A stretch of 58,250 nt of DNA from an uncultured Lachnospiraceae bacterium. GTDB taxonomy: Bacteria > Bacillota > Clostridia > Lachnospirales > Lachnospiraceae. The number at the start of each line of letters is the position of its first letter. Positions within the stretch are counted from its first letter, which is position 1. The notes below the pieces were generated by a model. That model did not search any database and had not been told where the DNA came from. It saw nothing but the letters and a program-made list of their open reading frames with translations. The DNA lies in assembly GCA_947567595.1 (NCBI GenBank), contig CANOMQ010000025.1, positions 1 to 58,250 of the forward strand. Reading direction: 5' to 3'. The translations under genes were made by a program, and so were the position numbers. This document shows, piece after piece, positions 52,801 through 58,250 of the stretch.

Positions 52801-54579
52801 GTTTCCAACAGCATGAATTTGTTCTACCTGAGCGACAAGGGATACCTTGACATCACGCTTGAGGCAAATAAGAGCAAGGGTACGGATTTCAGAATTGAGA
52901 GTATTCAGTGGGATAAGAATGTAAGTGAAGGGTTTAAGCTTGAAAAGGATAACTATTATACTATTAGTAAAACACCAAATGTAAAACGTTACTACATAGA
53001 CGGTAGTATGGTTAAACTTACAAATGGCAAGCTGAAAAACCCGGACATTGCTTCTGGCACAGTAACCGTAAAGCTTGAAGGCGTTCGTGAGTCATATAAT
53101 CTGCCTGTAACGGTTAAGTACAGCTACAAACAGCCGAAATTAACAACGGCTGACTGGAAGACAGGAAAGAATGTATCAACAATGCTTTCTTCCGTAACGG
53201 GCGGAAACTTAGGCTCGATTTATGTGCTGGCAGACAAGAAGCAAAGATTGTCTTATACAAACGGATATAGTACAGATAACAACTGGTATCGGTATTACAA
53301 TGACCTTAGATGCGGAAACGATAAGGTCAGAATTAATCAGTCCGGTACAAGTATTTCATTCAACTATTCTGGAACGGAAACACAGTTTGACATACCATTG
53401 ACAGTTGATTCGTATAACTGGCGTGAAGCGTTGACAGTAACGCATAAAGTCAAGATTGTAAATCCGACAGCGGTACTTAACAATGCAAAGCTTACATATA
53501 ATACGAAATATGACACCGAAGCAGATGTAAAGATAACACTTAAGGATTATCCGTATGATTCATACGAGATAATGGATTCTGAGGGAAATACATATACATA
53601 TTCTGTTATTTCCGCAGTCAGTGTTTCAGGTGCGGATGAGGCGTCAGCTAAGCTTTTGGCAAGTGATAAGCTTCAAATACAATATACGGAATATGGTCGC
53701 GGTTATGTATCAATTAAACTGAACACCTCAAAGCTTGGCAGCGAAGTACCTAAGGGAGCGACTTATGTCCTGACACCTTATTACTATGATTCGGCAGCAG
53801 GAAAGAATGTTGCTTTGAATGCGCTGACGCTTAAGCTTACATTTACAAATAAACCAGTAACAGTAAAAGCATCAGGAAAAGGAAAGCTTGATTTGGCAAT
53901 CAGCAATAACATTGAATGTGATGACTGGCTGACTGCTAACAGCATTATCATAACACCGAAATTTGCAAACCTTGGTGCAGGCTATTTTGTAACAGATGCA
54001 AAGCTTACGGGAGAGTACAGCAAATGCTTTAAGTTATATGACAATGACGATTACAGCTCTACACGTTATTTAAAGATATCAAGTTATGGCAGAAGCAGGC
54101 TCAAGGCAGGACATAATTATAATCTGTCCGTAATCTATACACTTGAGGATAATGCAGGCAACCGTATCACTGTAAAGAGCAATGTGCTTAAGGTGAAACC
54201 GGTACAGAAAGCGCCTAAGCTTACCGTTGCAGGGGATAATCAGATTTTGTATGCGGCAGCGCCCGATTTATACAGAATATATACAATTAAGACACCGTAT
54301 TATAATACAGGACTGAATAAAGATTATTACCGTATCAAGAATGCTTACGGTTCCCTTGATACAAATAAGGATGGCAAGGCAGATATTAAAGTCAGCCTGT
54401 ATGAAGATTGTTCATATGATGGCTATGCATACGTTAAGGTTCAATTAGCCGATAAGGACGCAGTTATAGCAGCAGCAAAGGGCAAGTCTTATACAATACC
54501 GGTAACGGTAGAACTGGTAGGACGTGACGGAATCAGTAAGGATGCGACAATAAAGGTTAAAGTAACCGTAAAGAGATAA
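46864..54579 (+). CDS. Giant T/E-rich multidomain surface protein
   Basis: A 2571-residue exported protein. Signal peptide (AVLLCSAMLAGSLPETSFAA), about 165 residues of Thr/Glu/Ala repeats (TETETAEAE, TTEAETEEGTTEVETEE), then FnIII-like repeats (roughly 380-1145) separated by DxR words and sharing FYREKG, YEY and KGTFTTK. Bacterial Ig-like group 2 modules follow near 1260-1345 (SSNPDVVYVSNRGIV), 1450-1530 (SSDETVLTVSDYGTV) and 1755-1850, then further beta domains to the end. No LPxTG, S-layer or choline-binding anchor is visible at the C-terminus. Start is ATG 46864 with AAAGGGAGG; an earlier GTG at 46810 is unlikely. An adhesive or S-layer-like role is inferred. Confidence 0.85.
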   Translation: MFRRGLAVLLCSAMLAGSLPETSFAAEVTETTETVTAETETAEAESEKQTEYASSNSEGDVQASQTAVSEIQTVSGTEETEKTETTEAGETAKTEGTTDAVEVPAETTTQTEEKTETQTAAETESVSDTEFVTETQTVTETATQTEETTTIVETEEATTEAETEEGTTEVETEEVENAEEQASETLGNEYVTVSNVEVAYNRISFDYEIKNSDIGYLYVNNFKNGKYLRYDTSGSIVLNGLSPATEYKFYFTGYSPKESYYEFSQTTKECPYDVKYEVTSSKADAINLSAEITAKEGAEYKLPEGFILRWNCFDENGKEISDLAGSRPVYVSGDSLPDKITSVVENPQYLFENTKYTFELWMSEPSYNEFNLISQYAKSSGKEVTTPKSVVSAVDIQFTPSETDSSCVNYALTTGEYKDSVEGAVFFRLKGNNVWNGEYYSTFSTENGAATGELYDLALGSTYEYMVNAAGFKKTGEFTNGEAKLKWNASYDMGALDAVVTFELDETTKTEGASYEVYGEYKRHASDDWNDYSKIDDGQDKYVASYLFPNTEYDVKFSVWEYLPDGGVNRYQAFETVKTKECVVNTEVVRTFINGASFSAFLDDSVRTTYTSDVEVYPYIKNQDGTYTPIADPYSIYLYKYDPDDYIDYHGIGGLESNKEYEISLGYRLDDYDSDSDLPYFEYGTVTFKTAADNRTIAIDKPESGVSGVTINGVFKGSTFPYGDEAKAYIYLLCRESGSEKWKEMDCYSLYVDEDYDWSSEIEEKFTLSTTQLESGKSYEYAVGIGSSEQKDINSLKDVKKGTITLKPDERSVAITGTTSLLDGMVIKAELSGKYIDDYNEACIFYREKGKADASWDLEYLGFEGDKRETSTVITSSLKSGTTYEYKTCMSGKLPEKEEDYAKLENGGEFTYTQPEKDDRALEAAVTEKRTAADFVFTLTGSSRAVNNYVTMFYREKGSQDWQYASSYSIGWDSSRATVNMHISNLTGETEYEYIAGISNKRISSYNGSVEDLTVGKKEGTFTTKGDERKLAAPVVTTGYSYADIEVAVDGLTTDDTDTYVSLYRKNTESQNASWYRVGRSSVNSNRNTAKFSLSGLEPGKIYDYALVVSDRDTSIVPDSDEFKALSEKGRALADKFETKKSEYTLNITEDDKSVFDKVILKFKAESATEYNERNFEVAFEVRENESGDLVEKGRRTVLLNSTDYTAEAIFTNLSEKTKYDVTATLYAKIVRNNSLIREAVATKTYSFTTKAAAAPTELKADVTDIYLNSWNPDYNAANAIDVVEISVPEGASNEVTWKSSNPDVVYVSNRGIVIAGIPGEATITAASVLAPSVTTTVNVHVKDYVVILTDKDAKTATPVLYNSLYTLKNKRSENVAYATTTDNGKSFLPVKATGTSEDPNIAYWDENEQCIISKNVGVTYITLEADGYKTDLEIAVYAESPDFDLNIYSDEESSYPAIKNDKGYQIAVGEDYRLSATANPETVDYDIYDVLTFTSSDETVLTVSDYGTVNGLKKGTATVTAAYDEKTIKEWASEPDAPSEIKELAKIPDLKSKTKTITFDVRPTYSQSLPEAHAITNVHQKLGDLKLGEGWTWRDPETPLYSLPNNGNAYYEFEAEYTGTEFYNYEGTVRVYLSTITGVQVTNNNRNVISADGKDSMTLTVKPVLYGYSGLVEGEGKDYEVSFTDANVTVTPDTAGYKITASKKGKYTLKPEIKVNGSVVATGNYAITVVDGELVDYIDVEPETDKKNVTIKGNTIYFNSNAGITDFKLKAAAYKRGIDKDEKDKELTTTKLTWTISDKSVADVDAKASDRTPTVKIKGEGHAVIQVTAGDDAKASAQFRLEVRNYKPRVEGDKITVNTAYDYGTDDGIALSARQYGVVSVASAYGDSINDVQVVSADVEDGASISGKISNDFTAVYYHSSDTDGDNCEEYYVIKPVNPSMAAGKHNVKLAVITDSGFTYTYPLAITVLNKQPKVTAKVSNSMNLFYLSDKGYLDITLEANKSKGTDFRIESIQWDKNVSEGFKLEKDNYYTISKTPNVKRYYIDGSMVKLTNGKLKNPDIASGTVTVKLEGVRESYNLPVTVKYSYKQPKLTTADWKTGKNVSTMLSSVTGGNLGSIYVLADKKQRLSYTNGYSTDNNWYRYYNDLRCGNDKVRINQSGTSISFNYSGTETQFDIPLTVDSYNWREALTVTHKVKIVNPTAVLNNAKLTYNTKYDTEADVKITLKDYPYDSYEIMDSEGNTYTYSVISAVSVSGADEASAKLLASDKLQIQYTEYGRGYVSIKLNTSKLGSEVPKGATYVLTPYYYDSAAGKNVALNALTLKLTFTNKPVTVKASGKGKLDLAISNNIECDDWLTANSIIITPKFANLGAGYFVTDAKLTGEYSKCFKLYDNDDYSSTRYLKISSYGRSRLKAGHNYNLSVIYTLEDNAGNRITVKSNVLKVKPVQKAPKLTVAGDNQILYAAAPDLYRIYTIKTPYYNTGLNKDYYRIKNAYGSLDTNKDGKADIKVSLYEDCSYDGYAYVKVQLADKDAVIAAAKGKSYTIPVTVELVGRDGISKDATIKVKVTVKR

Positions 54580-54606
54580 GCAAAAAATAAGGTTATATTG
54601 TGGAAG

Positions 54607-54635
54607 GCGGATAAGTTATTGTAATTTATCCGCTT
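54607..54635 (+). terminator. Terminator of the giant gene, overlapping the next promoter
   Basis: GCGGATAA (54607-54614) pairs with TTATCCGC (54626-54633), followed by TTTT. The -35 of the next promoter lies in the loop. Confidence 0.7.
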
Positions 54636-54647
54636 TTCGCGTATACT
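54619..54647 (+). promoter_or_regulatory. Promoter of the PTPS-related gene and ileS
   Basis: TTGTAA (54619-54624), 17 nt, TATACT (54642-54647), embedded in the preceding terminator. Confidence 0.5.
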
Positions 54648-54708
54648 GGATATGCGCGGCTGTTTGGTGCTAAGGCGCAGGAAACGGTAAGGAAAAGAAG
54701 GAACGGGA

Positions 54709-56991
54709 ATGGAAAAGATAAGGCAGTACATCAATCATAAAACGGTAATCATGACTGCCATGCTGCTCTGTATCGCAATTGCCATCATTACGGTTTTACG
54801 CTTTCAGGCATTTGCGTATTTCAGCATGGAAATTGATTTGGACGAAATGTCAGGAAGTATGGAGATTGATGATGACGGAAGCAGATATCTTCAAGACGGC
54901 AATTCGGGATATGTCCTGTATGGCCCGTATATGACAATCTATAAAGGCTACTATACAGTGGATATTGATTATGATACGGACGAGGACTGTACCATGAATG
55001 TGCACAGCAATGATTTTTCGGATTATGTAGTGTCAGGTGATATTGTCCTGAAAGCGCAGAGCATGCATAAGCGCTTCTGTATCAGGATTAAGGACGAGGT
55101 TGACGACCTAGAGCTGCGGGTGAAGTACGGCGGATACGGGGAGCTTCGGGTAAACCGCATTACCATTACGGAAAACACGGTAGGAATCAGGACAGAGGCG
55201 TTCACGGCGTTTGCGATTGTGATTTTACTGACAATGTGTTATTTGTTCCGGGGAAAAATTGCGCAAAACCGATATACGCTTGCCGCGCTTGCCGCAATTA
55301 CCTTTTTTTCGTGCGTACCGGAAATGACACAAGGGATGTGTACAGGGCATGATGGTTCGTTCCACCTGCTTCGGATTGAAGGGCTGGCGGAAGGGCTTCG
55401 CATGGGTGTGTTTCCTGTAAGAATGCAGTCAAACTGGATGGAGGGCTACGGATATCCGGTGTCTGTTTACTATGGGGATCTTTTATTGTATATACCTGCC
55501 CTGCTTCGTCTGGTCGGGTTTTCCGTGACGCAGTCCTACAAGGCGTATCTGTTTCTGATAAACCTAGGAACAACGCTGATTGCTTACGGGTGTTTTCATA
55601 AAATTGTGAAAAACAGCAGGGCGGCGCTTTTTGGGACGGCGGCATATGTGTTTGCGGTGTACCGCCTGACAAATGTATATGTAAGGATTGCGGTGGGAGA
55701 GTATTCCGCAATCATGTTCTTTCCGCTGGTGTTTTTGGCGATGTACAGGATTTACACGGAGGATGTGACAGCGCTTCGGGCATATATGAAAAACGCGGTG
55801 CTTCTGGCAATCGGAATGACAGGGCTTGTGCAGACACATCTGATTAGCGTGGCAACGGTATCGCTCATGATTGCGTTTGTCTGTATCCTGATGCTTCGCA
55901 AAACACTGCGAAAAAACACGCTGCTTGTATATATAGCGGCAGTTGGGATGACTGTCGCGGTAAATTTATTTTTCCTTGTGCCGTTTATGGACTATTCCAA
56001 GAATGTGCCGGTTGAGGTGCTGAACGACACGGAGGAGCTTGCGGCGGAGACGATACAGGGCGCGGGCGCGTATATCAGCCAGTATTTTATGTTATACCAA
56101 AGGGCGTTTGGCGCTTCGGGCAGGAATATCGGTGACCGGATGGCGATTACACCGGGCATTGTACTGATGGCAGTGCTTTTTGCGGGAATTTATTTCTGCA
56201 TGAAGCATCGGGATAAGATGATAAAATTTATGACACTCATGTCAGTTTTATTGCTTTGGATGTCTTCCAATCTGTTTCCGTGGAATTTTATCATCAATCA
56301 TGTGCCGTTTATGGGGTGGATTAGCAAAATCCAGTTCCCGTGGCGTTTTCTGCCGATTGCGCAGGTGTTTTTGTCGCTGCTTCTGTGTATGCTGCTTGTA
56401 AAAATTGAGGCGGAACGGCGGGAGCGCATGGAGCTTGCGCTGATGGTTTTGCTGATTGTCACAACGGCGCAGATGTTCAGCGGCGTGATACAGGAACGCA
56501 GCTATGTCGAGAAATACGACGCAGCCGGGGTTGACAGCTTTTCGCTTGTGAATGGTGAGTATGTCAGGGCGGACACGGAAATTGACTGGTTTGACGGGCA
56601 GGTTTATACAAATAACGCGGAAATAATCGAGGACTACACAAGGCAGGGAAAGTATGCTATAATGAAATGCGAAACTGCAAAGATGGACGGGGACGACGAC
56701 GCATGGGTGGAGCTGCCGATTATCAATTATAAGAATTATGCCGCATATGGTGAGAACGGCATACCGCTCAAAATCGTGGATGGCGACAATAATGTCATCC
56801 GGGTAATGCTTCCGGACGGCTACAGCGGGATTGTGGCAGTGACGTATGAAATTCCACCGTCTTACAGGGTGGCGGACATTTGTTCTTTGCTTGCAGTGGC
56901 GGTAATTGCAGTGGTAATGCTTTTATTATGGAAAAAGCAGGCTGTTAATAAGATAGAGATGAAAATGAATGAAGAGAAAGGTGGAGACTGA
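54709..56991 (+). CDS. PTPS-related GT-C-like multipass membrane protein
   Basis: A 760-residue protein: an N-terminal helix, an extracytoplasmic beta domain (residues 35-160), then about eleven membrane helices and a C-terminal extracytoplasmic domain with a last helix (about 728-746). GHDGSFHLLRIEGLAEGLRM, followed by GVFPVRM, matches the 6-pyruvoyl-tetrahydropterin-synthase-related membrane family (PF10131), distant relatives of GT-C glycosyltransferases; YFWMSSN-like LFPWNFI segments are typical. It probably transfers sugars from lipid carriers to an envelope polymer. Ends 5 bp before ileS. Confidence 0.78.
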   Translation: MEKIRQYINHKTVIMTAMLLCIAIAIITVLRFQAFAYFSMEIDLDEMSGSMEIDDDGSRYLQDGNSGYVLYGPYMTIYKGYYTVDIDYDTDEDCTMNVHSNDFSDYVVSGDIVLKAQSMHKRFCIRIKDEVDDLELRVKYGGYGELRVNRITITENTVGIRTEAFTAFAIVILLTMCYLFRGKIAQNRYTLAALAAITFFSCVPEMTQGMCTGHDGSFHLLRIEGLAEGLRMGVFPVRMQSNWMEGYGYPVSVYYGDLLLYIPALLRLVGFSVTQSYKAYLFLINLGTTLIAYGCFHKIVKNSRAALFGTAAYVFAVYRLTNVYVRIAVGEYSAIMFFPLVFLAMYRIYTEDVTALRAYMKNAVLLAIGMTGLVQTHLISVATVSLMIAFVCILMLRKTLRKNTLLVYIAAVGMTVAVNLFFLVPFMDYSKNVPVEVLNDTEELAAETIQGAGAYISQYFMLYQRAFGASGRNIGDRMAITPGIVLMAVLFAGIYFCMKHRDKMIKFMTLMSVLLLWMSSNLFPWNFIINHVPFMGWISKIQFPWRFLPIAQVFLSLLLCMLLVKIEAERRERMELALMVLLIVTTAQMFSGVIQERSYVEKYDAAGVDSFSLVNGEYVRADTEIDWFDGQVYTNNAEIIEDYTRQGKYAIMKCETAKMDGDDDAWVELPIINYKNYAAYGENGIPLKIVDGDNNVIRVMLPDGYSGIVAVTYEIPPSYRVADICSLLAVAVIAVVMLLLWKKQAVNKIEMKMNEEKGGD

Positions 56992-56996
56992 AAACA

Positions 56997-58250
56997 ATGT
57001 ATCAAAAAGTTTCAACAAACATGAATTTCGTGGACCGTGAGAAAGAGGTCGAGAAGTTTTGGAAGGACAACGATATTTTTCGAAAGAGCATGGAAAGCCG
57101 CAAGCAGGGCGAGACGTATACTTTTTACGACGGACCGCCGACGGCGAATGGAAAGCCGCATATCGGGCATGTGCTGACGCGTGTCATTAAGGACATGATT
57201 CCGCGTTACCGGACCATGAAAGGCTACATGGTGCCGCGTAAGGCAGGCTGGGATACGCACGGGCTTCCGGTGGAGCTTGAGGTTGAGAAGCTGCTTGGTT
57301 TAAACGGCAAGGAGCAGATTGAAGAGTACGGTATGGAGCCTTTCATTAAAAAATGTAAGGAGTCCGTGTGGAAATATAAAGGAATGTGGGAGGATTTTTC
57401 CGGAACCGTCGGTTTTTGGGCGGACATGGACGATCCGTATGTGACCTATCATGATGATTTTATCGAGTCGGAGTGGTGGGCGTTAAAGGAGATTTGGGAT
57501 AAGAAGCTCTTATACAAGGGCTTTAAGATTGTGCCTTACTGCCCGCGCTGCGGGACGCCGCTTTCTTCGCAGGAGGTTGCGCAGGGGTATAAGACGGTCA
57601 AGGAGCGCTCGGCGGTTGTGCGGTTTCAGGTGGTTGGTGAGGACGCGTATTTCCTTGCATGGACAACCACGCCGTGGACGCTGCCTTCGAATGTGGCGCT
57701 TTGCGTGAACCCTGATGAGACATACTGCAAGGTGAAGGCGGCTGACGGCTATACGTATTATATGGCGGAGGCGCTTTTGGACAAGGTGCTTGGCAAGCTT
57801 GCCGAGAACGAGGGCGACAAGGCGTATGAGGTTTTGGAAACATACAAGGGTACGGATTTGGAGCGCAAGGAGTATGTGCCGCTGTTTGATTTTGCGGCGG
57901 GGATTATTGAGAAGCAGCATAAGAAGGCGCATTTTATCACGTGCGACAACTATGTTACCATGACGGACGGTACGGGTATCGTGCATATTGCGCCTGCGTT
58001 TGGTGAGGACGACGCGAATGTCGGCAGGAAGTACGACCTTCCGTTTGTGCAGCTTGTGAACGGCAAGGGCGAGATGACGGAGGAAACCTCGTATGCGGGC
58101 GTGTTTGTCAAGAAGGCGGACCCGATGATTTTGAAGGATTTGGAGGACAAGGGCTTATTGTTTGACGCGCCGAAGTTTGAGCATGATTATCCGCACTGCT
58201 GGCGCTGCGATACGCCGCTGATTTATTATGCGCGTGAGTCGTGGTTTATC
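56997..58250 (+). CDS. ileS: Isoleucyl-tRNA synthetase, N-terminal part
   Basis: The frame runs off the right edge; 418 codons are present. Class I synthetase of the IleRS2 (eukaryote-like) branch: FYDGPPTANGKPHIGHVL carries the HIGH motif, GWDTHGLPVELEVEK follows, and the editing domain shows AWTTTPWTLPSNVAL and GTGIVHIAPAFGEDD. The KMSKS motif lies outside. IleRS2 forms are commonly mupirocin-tolerant. GGTGGAG is before ATG 56997. It lies 5 bp after the membrane-protein gene with no T-box leader in between. Confidence 0.95.
   Translation, partial: MYQKVSTNMNFVDREKEVEKFWKDNDIFRKSMESRKQGETYTFYDGPPTANGKPHIGHVLTRVIKDMIPRYRTMKGYMVPRKAGWDTHGLPVELEVEKLLGLNGKEQIEEYGMEPFIKKCKESVWKYKGMWEDFSGTVGFWADMDDPYVTYHDDFIESEWWALKEIWDKKLLYKGFKIVPYCPRCGTPLSSQEVAQGYKTVKERSAVVRFQVVGEDAYFLAWTTTPWTLPSNVALCVNPDETYCKVKAADGYTYYMAEALLDKVLGKLAENEGDKAYEVLETYKGTDLERKEYVPLFDFAAGIIEKQHKKAHFITCDNYVTMTDGTGIVHIAPAFGEDDANVGRKYDLPFVQLVNGKGEMTEETSYAGVFVKKADPMILKDLEDKGLLFDAPKFEHDYPHCWRCDTPLIYYARESWFI

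Overview
The window reads as chromosome of a motile, anaerobic, low-to-moderate GC Firmicute of class Clostridia, most likely Lachnospiraceae (inference). Supporting signs are a FabK-type fatty-acid cluster (acpP-fabK-fabD-fabG-fabF-fabZ-accDA) under a MarR/FabT-type regulator, a CheD chemotaxis deamidase, T/E-rich secreted giant proteins, several AAA/PD-(D/E)XK and DUF families common in gut Clostridia, and strong AGGAGG-type ribosome sites. I saw no rRNA, tRNA, CRISPR array, transposase or prophage gene.

Layout. 1-2115: the 5' part of a BspA-like leucine-rich-repeat surface protein (minus), a 0.6 kb structured non-coding region, an orphan DUF2281 antitoxin-like gene and a coiled-coil protein. 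2127-6996: a carbohydrate locus with an AraC regulator, an SGNH esterase remnant, a GH1 beta-glucosidase and a phosphomannose isomerase fused to a ROK sugar kinase. The AraC gene and the esterase appear to have lost their facing 5' ends in one deletion. 7048-8919: a small hypothetical gene and an AAA/DUF4143 ATPase. 9062-17280: an approximately 8 kb minus-strand operon encoding a LuxE-type acyl-activating enzyme, a LuxC acyl reductase fused to a second LuxE/PaaK domain, a MATE transporter with a degenerate histidine-kinase-like ATPase tail, an ATPase-like/GNAT fusion, and a third LuxE/PaaK ligase. There is no luciferase. This is the strongest candidate for an undescribed system. 17350-22120: two OmpR/histidine-kinase pairs around DUF1266 and DUF2200 genes. 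22394-24097: an AAA/PD-(D/E)XK protein.

24169-33360: a type II fatty-acid synthesis operon. It starts at a good promoter followed by three 13-bp palindromes phased exactly 16 bp apart and ends with fabH and the probable repressor gene. accB and accC are absent, and a perfect 24-bp tandem repeat sits where accB is expected. 33367-38431: a diguanylate cyclase, a zinc-ribbon protein, cheD, a small acidic protein, a PHP phosphoesterase, a PAP2 phosphatase and an orphan Phd-type antitoxin. 38649-44735: a glycerophosphodiesterase, then an M13 peptidase lipoprotein, an SH3-like exported protein, a RelA/SpoT-type HD hydrolase with a Cys-rich N-terminus and an RlmI-type rRNA methyltransferase. 44876-58250: an exported TIM-barrel DUF5722 protein, a 2571-residue T/E-rich multidomain surface protein, a PTPS-related (GT-C-like) membrane protein and the 5' part of ileS.

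How they fit together. The fatty-acid operon makes acyl-ACP. The lux-like operon could activate, reduce and export a carboxylic acid or acyl product, but no substrate can be read from sequence. The surface proteins, diguanylate cyclase and CheD fit a motile gut bacterium that senses and binds its surroundings.
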